Below, piece after piece: positions 34,905 through 44,840 of a stretch of 64,000 nucleotides of DNA. The notes below the pieces were generated by a model. The model saw only the letters and a program-made list of their open reading frames with translations. It was not told the DNA's origin and did no database searches. The number at the start of each line of letters is the position of its first letter. Position 1 is the stretch's first letter. The stretch is from DASQPR01 sp963727415 (GTDB taxonomy: Bacteria > Actinomycetota > Actinomycetes > Mycobacteriales > Micromonosporaceae): NCBI GenBank assembly GCA_963727415.1, contig CAVSGF010000002.1:496001-560000 (forward strand), given 5' to 3'. The position numbers were made by a program, and so were the translations under genes.

Positions 34905-37672
34905 TGACGGAGGTCCGCCCGGTACGGGTCAACCGCGGGTTTGACGGTCCGATCGCCGCGACCCTGGCGATCACGGCCGACCCTGATCTGGCCGCCCGGC
35001 AGCTACAGCGCCTGATCGACGCGGCCGGCCCGGAGGTGAACGGCACGCTGGAGGCCGACGACGAGCACCGGACCCGGATGCTGTCGGTCCTCGGCGCGTC
35101 CACCGCGCTCGGCGACCACCTGGTCGCGACCCCGGACGCCTGGCGGCATCTGGCCGACGGCGAGGTACGCCTGCCGGAGCGCCCGGCGAGCGTCGCTCAG
35201 TTGCGCCTGGACTATCGCCGGGCGCTGATCGCGATCGCCGCCGCCGACCTGACCGGCCGGTTCACCATCGACGAGACGATGGCGACGCTGTCCGCGCTCG
35301 CCGACGCCACCCTGGACGCCGCGTTCGGGCTGGCCGGTGGCACCGGCACCACCCGGCTCGCGGTCATCGCCATGGGCAAGTGCGGCGGCTTGGAGCTCAA
35401 CTACGTCTCCGACGTCGACGTCATCTTCGTCTGCGCCGATGACGAGGACTTGGCGCCCGCGACCGACGTCGCGATCAAGCTGATGCAGATCTGCGGTCAG
35501 GTGGCGTGGCCGGTCGATGCGGCGCTGCGCCCGGAGGGCAGCCGGGGGCCGCTGGTCCGCACCCTGGCCGGGCACCTTGCCTACTACCGCAAGTGGGCCC
35601 GCACCTGGGAGTTCCAGGCCCTGCTCAAGGCCCGGCCGGCGGTCGGCGATATCGAACTGGGTCAGCATTGGCTCGCCGCGTTGCAGGAGCCGATCTGGCA
35701 CGCTGCCGAGCGGCCAGAAGCGGTTGATGACATCCGGGCGATGCGCCGGCGGATCGTGGACTCGGTGCCACGCAACGAGGTCGATCGAGAGATCAAGCGG
35801 GGTCCGGGCGGGCTGCGCGACGTCGAGTTCGCCGTTCAGCTGCTGCAACTGGTGCACGGCCGCGCTGACGAGACGCTCCGGTCAGCATCCACCATCGAGG
35901 CGCTGCGAGCGCTGACCGGCGGCGGGTACGTGGGCCGCGACGACGGCGAGTCGCTGCTCGCGGCGTACCGGTTCCTCCGCGTGGTCGAGCATCGCCTGCA
36001 GTTGCAGCGCTTGCGGCGGACCCACACGGTGCCGACCGATCCGGCCGCGCTCAAGTGGCTCGCCGCCGCGCTCGGCTACACGCCTCAGGGCGACCGGGAC
36101 GCCGAGGCGATGTTCCGAGCCGACTGGGTGGCGCACGCCGCCGAGGTCCGGCGCCTGCACGCCAAGCTGCTGTACCGGCCGCTGCTGGAAGCGGTCGCCC
36201 GGGTGCCCTCGGCGGAACTGCGGCTCGCCCCGGACGCGGCCCGCGCCCGCCTTGAGGTGCTCGGCTTCGCCGATCCGGCCGGCGCGTTGCGCCATATCCA
36301 GGCGCTGACCAGCGGAGTGTCCCGGACCGCCGCGATCCAGCACACGCTGCTGCCGGCGCTGCTGAGCGAGTTCGCCGACGAGCCGGAGCCGGACCGGGGC
36401 CTGCTGGCGTACCGGCAGGTCTCCGAGTCGCTGGGTACCACGCCCTGGTACCTCCGCCTGCTCCGGGACGGCGGACCGGTCGCGACGCGCCTGGCCGAGC
36501 TGCTCGGCCGCTCCCGCTACATCACCGATCTGCTGATCCGCGATCCGGAGGCACTGCGCCTGCTGGCCGCCGACCGCGAGCTGGCACCCCAGCGGCGGGA
36601 GGTGCTGGTCGACGGCTTCACCGCCGCCGCGGTCCGCCATTCGGATCCTCAGGCCGGAGCCAACGCGGTCCGCGCGCTCCGACGCCGCGAACTATTCCGG
36701 ATCGCGGGTGCGGACCTGCTCGGACTGGCCGAGCTGGACCAGGTCGGATGTGCGATCGCCGACATCACCGACGCCACCCTCGCCGCCGTCCTGGCCGCCG
36801 CGCTGCCGCCCGATCCCGGCTTCCGGTTCGCCATCATCGGCATGGGCCGACTCGGCGGCCGTGAGATGGGCTACAGCTCCGACGCCGACGTGCTGTTCGT
36901 CTACGAAGGGCCACCCGAGCTGGCCGAGGACGACGCCAGCGGGCTGGCGCTCGCGGTCGCCGAGCAGGTCCGGCGGGTGCTGTCCTCGCCGGCCCCGGAT
37001 CCGCCGCTCGGCGTCGACGCCGACCTGCGGCCCGAGGGCCGGCAGGGGCCGCTGGTCCGCAGCTTCGCCGCGCATCAGTCGTACTACGCGCGGTGGTCGA
37101 AGGTGTGGGAGGCGCAAGCGCTGTTGCGGGCCCGGTTCGTGGCCGGCGACCGCGATCTGGGTTCGCGCTTCCTGGCGCTCGCCGACCGGTTGCGCTACCC
37201 GTCCGGCGGGCTTACCCCGGAGCAGACCACCGAGGTACGCCGGATCAAGGCACGTGTCGATGCCGAGCGCATGCCACGCGGCGCCGATCCGGCGACTCAT
37301 GCGAAGCTCGGCCGGGGCGGGCTCGCCGATGTCGAGTGGGCGGTGCAGTTACTGCAACTGCGGCATGGCCACGACGTTCCGGGCCTGCGGACCACACGTA
37401 CCCTGGACGCCCTTGCCGCGGCACGCGGCGCCGGCCTGGTCGGCGCGGCGGACACGGCGGCGCTGTCGGACGCGTGGATCCTGGCCAGCCGGGTCCGCAA
37501 CGCCCTGATGCTGGTCCGTGGTCGCCCATCCGATCAGCTGCCGCGTCACGGCATCGACCTGGCCGGCGTGGTGCGGGTGCTGCACGCCGGGGATCCGGGC
37601 ACGTTCGTCGACCATTACCTTCGGACCGCGCGGCATGCGCGTGCCTCCTTCGAGCGGATCTTCCATGATTGA
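34904..37672 (+). CDS. glnE: Bifunctional glutamine synthetase adenylyltransferase/deadenylase GlnE
   Basis: Controls glutamine synthetase by attaching and removing AMP on a tyrosine. The 922-aa protein has two nucleotidyltransferase domains: MGKCGGLELNYVSDVDVIF near residue 155 (N-terminal, deadenylating half) and MGRLGGREMGYSSDADVLF near residue 645 (adenylylating half). Each is followed by its helical region (RPEGSRGPL, KRGPGGLRDVEF; RPEGRQGPL, GRGGLADVEW). The GTG at 34904 overlaps the preceding stop, so the longer frame from 34781 is rejected. It ends overlapping the next gene by 8 bp. Confidence 0.96.
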   Translation: MTEVRPVRVNRGFDGPIAATLAITADPDLAARQLQRLIDAAGPEVNGTLEADDEHRTRMLSVLGASTALGDHLVATPDAWRHLADGEVRLPERPASVAQLRLDYRRALIAIAAADLTGRFTIDETMATLSALADATLDAAFGLAGGTGTTRLAVIAMGKCGGLELNYVSDVDVIFVCADDEDLAPATDVAIKLMQICGQVAWPVDAALRPEGSRGPLVRTLAGHLAYYRKWARTWEFQALLKARPAVGDIELGQHWLAALQEPIWHAAERPEAVDDIRAMRRRIVDSVPRNEVDREIKRGPGGLRDVEFAVQLLQLVHGRADETLRSASTIEALRALTGGGYVGRDDGESLLAAYRFLRVVEHRLQLQRLRRTHTVPTDPAALKWLAAALGYTPQGDRDAEAMFRADWVAHAAEVRRLHAKLLYRPLLEAVARVPSAELRLAPDAARARLEVLGFADPAGALRHIQALTSGVSRTAAIQHTLLPALLSEFADEPEPDRGLLAYRQVSESLGTTPWYLRLLRDGGPVATRLAELLGRSRYITDLLIRDPEALRLLAADRELAPQRREVLVDGFTAAAVRHSDPQAGANAVRALRRRELFRIAGADLLGLAELDQVGCAIADITDATLAAVLAAALPPDPGFRFAIIGMGRLGGREMGYSSDADVLFVYEGPPELAEDDASGLALAVAEQVRRVLSSPAPDPPLGVDADLRPEGRQGPLVRSFAAHQSYYARWSKVWEAQALLRARFVAGDRDLGSRFLALADRLRYPSGGLTPEQTTEVRRIKARVDAERMPRGADPATHAKLGRGGLADVEWAVQLLQLRHGHDVPGLRTTRTLDALAAARGAGLVGAADTAALSDAWILASRVRNALMLVRGRPSDQLPRHGIDLAGVVRVLHAGDPGTFVDHYLRTARHARASFERIFHD

Positions 37673-39125
37673 CGAGCATGTGAGCGCGACCCCGGGCGTC
37701 GCGCCGGACCGGCAGCGGTCTCGGGCTCGATGGTTCATCGCGTCCGCCGCCGTGCTGGCCGCGCTGCTGCGCCTGCCGTTCGTATTCACTGGTCTGTCCA
37801 CCGACGAGGGCGGGTACGCCTACGTGGCCCAGCAGTGGTCGCGGGGCGCGGCCCTCTACCGGGACGCCTGGCTGGACCGGCCGCAGGGGTTGCTCCTGAC
37901 CTACCGGATGCTGTTGTGGATCAACGATTCCGGATGGACGATCCGGGTCGGGGTGATGCTGGCCGGCGCGATCATCACGGTGGCGCTCGGGATCACCGGC
38001 TGGCTGCTCGTACGGCCGTGGGTGGGCGCGGCGGCCGCGGTGATCTACGCCGTCGTCGGGGTGGCACCGCACCTGGAAGGCATGACCCTCAACGGCGAGT
38101 TGCTGGCCGGCGTGCCGTCGACCGTTTCGATCGCCCTGGCCGTGTACTGGTGGCGCCGCCGACGGCCATGGTGGGTGCTGTTCGGCGCCGGCGTCTTCGC
38201 CGGCCTGGCCATCACCATGAAGCAGTCCGGAATCGACGGGATCGTGGTCGGGCTGGTCGTGTGCGCGCTCGCGTTCGGCTGGGCACGGCTGGCGGCCCTG
38301 GTCGGCGGGTTCGTACTGCCACTGGCCGCGAGCGCCATCCATGGCATGTACGTGGGCTGGTCGTACTACTGGACGGCGCTGGCCGGGTACCAGTTCGCGG
38401 CGATGGGCGGCTCCAGCTCCAATACGAGCACCCGATGGCACGACTTCTCGGTGTACGCCCCGCACATCGCCTGGGACCTGGTTGTCATCGTGGTGGTGGG
38501 TGCCTTCGGCTGGCGAGTGCTGGACTCCTCTGGGCGGTGGGTCCTCGGCGCCTGGCTGTTCGCCGGGTTCGTCGGGATCAACCTCGGCGGCTCGTACTGG
38601 CCGCACTACTACATGCAGCCGCTGCCGGCGCTGGTTCTGCTGGTGGCCTGTGCGCTGTGCGGCATCGCGTCGGTGCGCTGGCGGCGAGTGGTGGGCGCGG
38701 TGGTGATGCTGCCGACGCTGATCTGGCTGTTGGCCCTGATCCCGCTGTCGAACGCGGCCCGGGCCGATCGGATCCCGTACGACGCGCTGGCCGCCAGGGA
38801 CGATCGGATCGCCGCCTACATCGATTCGACCACCACCGCGAGTGACCAGATCTACGTACTGGAGTCCGAGGCGTACCTGTACTTCGCCGCGCAGCGGACC
38901 TCGCCGTATCCGTACCTGTGGGGGAAGCCGATCGACAAGATCCCGTCGGCGTTGCCGCGGCTGCGCGCCATGCTGGCCGCGCCGGATCGGCCGGAGCTGG
39001 TGGTGATGGACACCGCTGACCCGAACCGGGTGGATCCGTCCGGCGGCATCGCCGCCGACCTGCATCGCTACTACCACCTCGACGCGGTGGTCGACGGCGT
39101 GACGATCCTGCGAGCCAACCGATGA
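37665..39125 (+). CDS. GT-C-type membrane glycosyltransferase (family 39-like)
   Basis: 486-aa membrane protein with about ten helices. The first outside loop carries STDEGGYAYVAQQWSRG, the Asp-Glu motif that GT-C enzymes (ArnT/PMT-like) use with polyprenyl-phosphate sugar donors, and DRPQGLLLTYRML follows. The C-terminal about 100 residues form a soluble extracytoplasmic domain (YVLESEAYLYF, PELVVMDTADPNRVD). It probably glycosylates a cell-envelope acceptor. ATG 37665 overlaps the end of glnE; the end overlaps the next gene in ATGA. Confidence 0.82.
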   Translation: MIDEHVSATPGVAPDRQRSRARWFIASAAVLAALLRLPFVFTGLSTDEGGYAYVAQQWSRGAALYRDAWLDRPQGLLLTYRMLLWINDSGWTIRVGVMLAGAIITVALGITGWLLVRPWVGAAAAVIYAVVGVAPHLEGMTLNGELLAGVPSTVSIALAVYWWRRRRPWWVLFGAGVFAGLAITMKQSGIDGIVVGLVVCALAFGWARLAALVGGFVLPLAASAIHGMYVGWSYYWTALAGYQFAAMGGSSSNTSTRWHDFSVYAPHIAWDLVVIVVVGAFGWRVLDSSGRWVLGAWLFAGFVGINLGGSYWPHYYMQPLPALVLLVACALCGIASVRWRRVVGAVVMLPTLIWLLALIPLSNAARADRIPYDALAARDDRIAAYIDSTTTASDQIYVLESEAYLYFAAQRTSPYPYLWGKPIDKIPSALPRLRAMLAAPDRPELVVMDTADPNRVDPSGGIAADLHRYYHLDAVVDGVTILRANR

Positions 39126-40618
39126 TCGCCTCGCTGCTCGCCCGCCCGTCGTTCCTGCGATGGCTGGGCTTCGCCGGGTCGCTCTTCTGCGCCATCGACG
39201 CGTTTCTGTTCGGCGCTGCCCGGTACGTCCGGCCAGGCGTCACGGTCTGGAGCATCCTGCGCGGGCCGAACGGCGTGCTCATCATGGCGTTGTGGGTGGC
39301 CGGCCTGATCGCGATGTGCGCCGCGTGGTGGTACGGGCGGCACCTGGTCGGCCGTGGCGTGGTGACCACCCGCTGGGTGCTGGTCACCGCCGTCCTGTGG
39401 ATCGGCCCGATGATGTTCATCCCGCCGCTGGCCAGCCGGGACATGTACGCCTACGCATGCCAGGGCGCGTTGTTCGCCTCCGGGCACAACCCGTACCACG
39501 ATTCGATCTCGGTGCAGCCGTGCCCATGGATCGAGTCGGTGTCGGTCCGCTGGCGGGTCACCAAGACCCCGTACGGGCCGCTGTTCATCCCGCTGTCGGC
39601 GCTGGCGGCCAAGCTGGGATCGCAGGTCGCCGCCCTGGTCGCGCTGCGGGCACTCGCCGTGGCCAGCGTGGCCGGGATGGCCGGGGCCATGTGGGCGCTA
39701 GCGCGCCGGGTCGGCGTGCCGACCGATCGCGCGCTGTGGCTGCTCCTGTGCTGCCCGCTGGTACCGATGCACCTGGTCGGCGGCGGCCACAACGACGGCC
39801 TCACGGTCGCGTTCCTGCTCGCCGGATTCGCGCTCATCGCCGGCCCGCGTGGTGACGCGGCGCGGACCGGCATCCCGGCGCTGGTGGCCGGCGGCGCGAT
39901 GCTTGGCCTGTCGATGTCGGTCAAGACCACCATCGGGCTGGTCATCCCGTTCGCGGCGGTGTACGCCGCCGGCGGCCTGGTCCGGGTCTCGTGGCGAACC
40001 GTGGTTGCCCGTGGCGGGACGGTCGTCGCCGGCGCGCTCGGCGCTCTGCTGGCGCTGTCCTTCGGTACCGGGCTGGGCCTGGGCTGGATCGGTGCGCTGT
40101 CGAATCCGGGGGAGTCGGAGAGCTGGACGTCACCGGCGACGGCGGTCGGCCTGGCGGTCGAGGCCGCCGGACGATGGTTCGGGCAGCGGTGGAGCGCGGT
40201 CCCGGTGACCCGCGAGGTGGCCCTGGCCGCGCTCGCGGTGGCCCTGGTGGCGATCTTCTGGCGGGCGCGCGAGCGGGACCAGATCTACTACGCGGGGCTC
40301 GCCTGTCTGGCGCTGATCGCGCTGGCCCCGATCACCCAGCCGTGGTACCTCACCTGGACCCTGGGGCTGTTCGCCGCGACGGTGGTGCGCGCCCGGTGGT
40401 TCTACGGGCTGGTCGTGGCCTCGATGTTCACCATCCTTCCGGACGGCGACGGCGCCTGGAAACCGCTGCGGATCCCGCTGTCGTTCGTCATGACCGGGCT
40501 GGTGATCTGGGCGGCCTATCGCGGAATCGGATGGCTGCGCACGCCGCCGGTACCCGCGACCGACGCCACATCGGGCACGTCCGGCCTGGGCGCGGGAGAG
40601 GCGGTGAGCCGTGGCTGA
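39122..40618 (+). CDS. Polyprenol-phosphomannose-dependent alpha-1,6-mannosyltransferase, MptA/MptB-like
   Basis: 498-aa protein with at least eleven membrane segments. Signature pieces are SRDMYAYACQGALFASGHNPY (the conserved acidic first loop, as in actinobacterial MptA/MptB), KTPYGPLFIPLSA, LVGGGHNDGLTVAFLLAG and ITQPWYLTWTLGL. MptB relatives extend the mannan core of lipoglycans. ATG 39122 is coupled to the preceding GT-C gene, so the two probably act on the same lipoglycan. The short C-terminal tail overlaps the following small gene by 8 bp. Confidence 0.85.
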   Translation: MIASLLARPSFLRWLGFAGSLFCAIDAFLFGAARYVRPGVTVWSILRGPNGVLIMALWVAGLIAMCAAWWYGRHLVGRGVVTTRWVLVTAVLWIGPMMFIPPLASRDMYAYACQGALFASGHNPYHDSISVQPCPWIESVSVRWRVTKTPYGPLFIPLSALAAKLGSQVAALVALRALAVASVAGMAGAMWALARRVGVPTDRALWLLLCCPLVPMHLVGGGHNDGLTVAFLLAGFALIAGPRGDAARTGIPALVAGGAMLGLSMSVKTTIGLVIPFAAVYAAGGLVRVSWRTVVARGGTVVAGALGALLALSFGTGLGLGWIGALSNPGESESWTSPATAVGLAVEAAGRWFGQRWSAVPVTREVALAALAVALVAIFWRARERDQIYYAGLACLALIALAPITQPWYLTWTLGLFAATVVRARWFYGLVVASMFTILPDGDGAWKPLRIPLSFVMTGLVIWAAYRGIGWLRTPPVPATDATSGTSGLGAGEAVSRG

Positions 40619-41039
40619 CCAAGCCCGCCGGGCGGCCGGCACCTTGACGTTCCTGGATGTGCTCCGGCACGCCGCCGGCGGGCCGCGCGGCAGTTCCGAG
40701 GCGGATCTGGCCGCGCTGGACGGCGGTACGACGTTGCTGGTCGCCGCGTTCCGGCGCAGCGGGTCCCGGATGCGGCGTGGGCAGTTGGTGCTGTCGGCGA
40801 CCGCGGTGGCCTGGCGGCCGTCCAGGCTGGTCGGCTACGGCCCGGCCGAGGCCATCGGCGGCCCGTACCGGATTGCCGGGGTCGGCATGGTCAACAGCAC
40901 CGCGGTGAAGGCCAACCTGTTCCGGGCGATCTCCTTCGAGGCCGCCGGGCAGCCGTGGGAACTGGCCGTTCCGATCATCGACGTGCCGCTGGTCCGGGCC
41001 GCGCTGGAGCGGCCGCCTCGGCGTCCGCCGCGGCCGTGA
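40611..41039 (+). CDS. Hypothetical protein in the glnE-mannosyltransferase operon
   Basis: 142 aa, no signal peptide or membrane segment. The middle (MRRGQLVLSATAVAWRPSR, then AISFEAAGQPWELAVPIIDVPLV) looks like a small all-beta domain, possibly PH-like, but I cannot name a family. GTG 40611 overlaps the mannosyltransferase stop by 8 bp, supporting translation. Its 3' end overlaps the convergent MarR-like gene by 65 bp. Confidence 0.6.
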   Translation: MADQARRAAGTLTFLDVLRHAAGGPRGSSEADLAALDGGTTLLVAAFRRSGSRMRRGQLVLSATAVAWRPSRLVGYGPAEAIGGPYRIAGVGMVNSTAVKANLFRAISFEAAGQPWELAVPIIDVPLVRAALERPPRRPPRP

Positions 41040-41394
41040 TCTGGGTCAGTACCCGTGCCGCCGTCTCCAGGTCGGACGGTGCGATGCCGGCGTAGACATG
41101 GCCGATCGTGTCGTCGATCCGCGCGCTGATCGTCCGGTACCGCTCGCGCCCGGCCTCGGTCAGCGCGCCGCCGCTCATCAACCCGCCCGCCGTCAGATGG
41201 GCCACCGCCTCTTGAGCGGTTACGCGGTCGGCCTTCAGCGCCGCGGTCAAGGTCTCGATCACTAGACCGCCGCGCGCGGCCACCTTCAGCGCCACCCACT
41301 GCGGGAAGGTAGTGCCGGTCCCGTCAAGCGCGCGCTGCATGAGTGGCTTGTGGGCGGCCTCGGCACGGCCGATGATCTCCGGGTTCAGTTGCAT
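40975..41394 (-). CDS. MarR-like winged-helix regulator
   Basis: 139 aa from ATG 41394, which has a GGA-containing site at proper distance; ATG 41409 lacks one. The MarR layout is visible: an N-terminal helix, TFPQWVALKVAARGGLVIETLTAALKAD, the recognition region VTAQEAVAHLTAGGLM, then a short wing and a long C-terminal dimerisation helix. The wing is short for MarR. It is divergent from a second MarR gene with repeated TAACGTTA sites between them. No target enzyme is adjacent. Confidence 0.75.
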   Translation of the reverse strand: MQLNPEIIGRAEAAHKPLMQRALDGTGTTFPQWVALKVAARGGLVIETLTAALKADRVTAQEAVAHLTAGGLMSGGALTEAGRERYRTISARIDDTIGHVYAGIAPSDLETAARVLTQITAAADAEAAAPARPGPAARR

Positions 41395-41417
41395 GATCGA
41401 TCCAATCATTTATGTGA

Positions 41418-41457
41418 CTAACGTTTGTGTGGCTAACGTTAGCTCAACAATCGTTAG
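41418..41457. promoter_or_regulatory. MarR operator cluster in the divergent gap
   Basis: GCTAACGTTAGC (41432-41443) is a perfect 12-bp palindrome, flanked by CTAACGTT (41418-41425) and CGTTAG (41452-41457). The three sites are about 17 bp apart in the AT-richer gap between the two MarR genes. Confidence 0.8.
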
Positions 41458-41487
41458 AGCGCCAAATGATCCGGTAGGCTGTGCGGC

Positions 41488-41922
41488 ATGGTTACCGCGT
41501 CCCGGATGGCAAGCCTGCCCAGCTGGCAGATCACCCAGGCCGGCGGCCACGCGCACCGGCTGGTCGCCGAGGGGCTGGCGGCGGCGGACGCGCGCGGGTA
41601 CGACTTCCGGCTCCTGGCCGCGCTCGCTGACGAGGGACCGGACAGCCAGGCCGGGCTGGGCCGGCGGACCGGGATTCACTTCAGCGACCTGGTCGCCGCG
41701 CTAAACGAACTGGAGCGGCGGGCCCTGGTGCGGCGGGCGCCGGACCCGGCCGACCGGCGCCGGAACGTCGTGACGATCACCGCCGCCGGGCGGCGGGTCC
41801 TGGCCACACTGGACAAACGGATCGACGAGGTTCAAGATCGGCTGCTCGCGCCACTGACCGCCGCGGAGCGCGCCGACCTCGTCCGGCTGCTGGGCAAGCT
41901 GAACGCGTACCACGCACAGTGA
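41488..41922 (+). CDS. MarR-family transcriptional regulator
   Basis: 144-aa typical MarR protein: helix-turn-helix GLGRRTGIHFSDLVAALNELERRALVRR (in parts), wing DPADRRRNVVTITAAGRRVL with the family DPxDRR signature, and a C-terminal helix LTAAERADLVRLLGKL. It probably autoregulates and controls its divergent neighbour through the shared TAACGTTA sites; effector unknown. Confidence 0.9.
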   Translation: MVTASRMASLPSWQITQAGGHAHRLVAEGLAAADARGYDFRLLAALADEGPDSQAGLGRRTGIHFSDLVAALNELERRALVRRAPDPADRRRNVVTITAAGRRVLATLDKRIDEVQDRLLAPLTAAERADLVRLLGKLNAYHAQ

Positions 41923-42054
41923 AGTCCGGAGCCGTCGGCGGGCGACGCGGTGCCCCGCTCGAACGGCGCCGGCCCGCTGGCACCGCTGGGACGGCGCGGA
42001 CGTTGTTGGGACGGTTGGGACGGCGCGGGCCGTCCGCGGTGCCCGTGTTATCGC

Positions 42055-44761
42055 CTACGGCGCTAGCGTCAAGGTGTCCGTCGCTTCGTGCTTGATCGTC
42101 GACTCGTCCCAGCGCATCGGCAGGTTCTTGCCGGTCCGCCAGAGGTCGAACTGGTCGTGGTAATGGCTGGAGAACGCGTGCCCGGAGTTGCCGGTCAGTT
42201 CCACCCAGCGCGACGCGTCCAGGTTGGACATATCCACAATCATCCGCATCGATGGCGACGCCTCGACCTGGAAGCCGTCGCGGAGCGTGTCGCCGGTGGC
42301 GTTGACCGCGTCGTTGCCGCCTGGCAGGCCGACCGGGCCATAGTTGAACAGCCACTCGATGATGCCGATGCCCGACTTACCGAGCGACTGGTTGGCCAGC
42401 AACGCCGTGTGCATCGTGCCCCACCGCCACTTGGACGGGTCGCTGCCCTGGCTGCTGACCAGCTGATCGGCCGCTTGGTTCATGGCCGCCGTCACGATGT
42501 CGTCGCGGGTCTCCACCTGAGGCGTCGACTTGATGTCCCACCATGCGTTGGTGGGGTCGTTGATGAGGTTCAGCATGACCACGAACCAGCGATCGTAGCC
42601 GTCCGGCCGTAGGTCCTTTGGGAGTTCGTCGAACGTCTTCAGGGCGAGGTCGCGCCAGACCTCATTGAAGTAGGCCGCCGCCGCCGAGTCGGCCGGCTGG
42701 TTGAAGTCCCAGTTCGCCAGCAGGCTCTGGGCCTTCCGGGCGGTACCGGTCAGCTTCTCACCGAGCAGGGTCGGAGTGATCTGTTCGGCGAACGTGTTGT
42801 GGTTGTCGAACTGCATCGTCGCGACGTCGGCGGCGGAGATCTTGCGGCCGCCGGCCGACGCCTGCTCGATCAGTTTCATGATCCGCTGGCTGCGGTATCC
42901 GTACGACCAGTCGTCGGTCAGGAACGGTTGGTAGGTGGCCGGATCGATGACCGCCTGGTTCGCGGTGACGATGTAGCCCTTGGCGGGATTCAGCTCGTAC
43001 GGAAGCTCGGCGAACGGGATATAGGACTTCCAGTCGTACGCCGAATCCCAGCCGGGTGCCGGGTACCGGCCGTCGCCCTTGCCCCGCACCGGGATCTTGC
43101 CGGGGGACTGGTAGCCGATGTTGCCGTCGACGTCCGCGTAGATCATGTTCTGGGCCGGCACGTCGAACTGCGCAGCCGCCGCCCGGAAGTCGCTGAAGTC
43201 GGCGGCGGTGTCGACGGCGAACACCGCGTCCATCGTCGTACGCCGGATCCAGCGCCGTCCACCGCAGGCTGACTGCGTACTTCTCGGGTGACACCTTGTC
43301 GAAGGTTTCGTGGTCGGCGTCGGACAGCAGCGGGCCGTTGTCGGTGGAACGGACCGTGATGGTCCGGCTCGGCCCACCGGCGACCTTGATCACCTCCTGG
43401 CGGGTCCGCAGCGGCACCCACCGGCCATCCTTGAGGTAGTCGTTGCCCTTGATCTTTTCCAGGTACAGGTCGGTGACGTCCGGGTTCAGGTTGGTGAAGC
43501 CCCAGGCGATCCGTCCGTTATGGCCGATCACCACGCCCGGCATGCCGGAGAACGTGAAGCCCTCGACGTTGAAGCCGCAGTCGCAGTGCAGGCCCATCTG
43601 GAACCAGATGCCGGGCATCGACGTCGACAGGTGCGGGTCGTTGGCCAACAGCGGCTTCCCGGTGGTGGTCAGGTTGCCGCTGATCACCCAAGAGTTGGAA
43701 CCGATTCCCGGCAGCTTCTCGCCGCCCAGCGGGATGCCGTCGATCGCCGCCTTGACCGCCTTCAGAGCCTTGGTCTCGCCGGTATTCAGCCTGGTCGGGG
43801 CGGCGACGGCGGCGTCACCGGCCGGGGCCGGCGCCTGGGTGAACGTACCGTTGCTCACGGTGCCGCCGGCGAGGATGGGGGCGTTTTGAGCAAACGGGTA
43901 CGGCGGATAGAGCGAGTCCACCTGCGCCCGGCTCAGGCCGCTGGTCAGCAGGGTGGCCCGGGTGATCTCGTCGTCCATGTTGCCGCGCAGATCCCATGCC
44001 ATCGCCTTGAGCCAGGCCAGCGAGTCAATCGGGCTCCAATTCTCGATCCGGTAGCCGCTGTTCTGCAGTCCAAGCACGGTGTACTCGAGGCTGATCTTGC
44101 CGGGCGCCTTACCGGCCAGGTACGCGTTCACGCCGTCGGCGTAGTCCTGCAGGTATCTCTTCGTCTGCGGTTTGAGCAGGTTCCACTCCTGTTCGGCGAC
44201 GTGGTGCCAGCCCATGGTGCGGAGATAGGTGTCAGTGTCCACTTCCGACTTGCCAAACATTTCCGACAAACGGCCACTCGTTACGTGCCGCCGGAAGTCC
44301 ATCTCCCAGAACCGCTCCTGCGCGCCGACGTACCCCTGCGCCTTGAACAGGTCGTCGGCATTGCGGGCGTACAGCTGGGGGATCGCGTGATCGTCCCGGT
44401 ACACCGTGACCGGCGCGCTCAGGCCGCTAAGGCGCAGCGTCCCGTCGTACTGCGGGAACGCGCGGCGAATCTCCCAGATCACGGTGCCTGCGAGGACAAG
44501 CGCGAGTACGACGACGGCGACCGCCACCGACACCAGGATCCGCTTGAGCCGCCGGTGCTTGCGGGGGGCGCGCTGCCGGGCGGCTGCTGCGGTGTGGTCG
44601 GTTGCGGCGTCTTCGGTGGTGGCGTCTGCTGTTGCGGTGTGATCGGGTGCGGCGTCTTCGGGTGCGGTGTCTTCGGTGGCGGCCTCGTCGGTTGTGGAGT
44701 GGTCGGTCGCGGTGCCTTCGAACCGGTCTGCGGCGGTGGCGGGGAGAGCGTCGTCGGTCAC
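42055..44761 (-). pseudogene. Penicillin acylase-family N-terminal-nucleophile hydrolase, one frameshift
   Basis: About 901 aa when repaired. A repetitive acidic cytoplasmic N-terminus (Thr/Glu/Asp/Ala) is followed by a membrane anchor (ILVSVAVAVVVLALVLAG). The A chain comes next, then the self-cleavage site GIGSNSWVISG, where Ser becomes the catalytic N-terminal residue, then the B chain (GVVIGHNGRIAWGFTN). Relatives hydrolyse amides such as beta-lactams or acyl-homoserine lactones. One extra base near 43237 breaks the frame; removing it gives DPAYTMDAVFAVD. GTG 44761 (VTDDALP) is the start. Confidence 0.9.
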
Positions 44762-44840
44762 AGCGTGCCAGCTTAGGTGAGCTCGTTTCGCTTGTACTCG
44801 CGGGTAGGGACTGCGGCTTGGTTGCGGCCCGCCGTACCGG

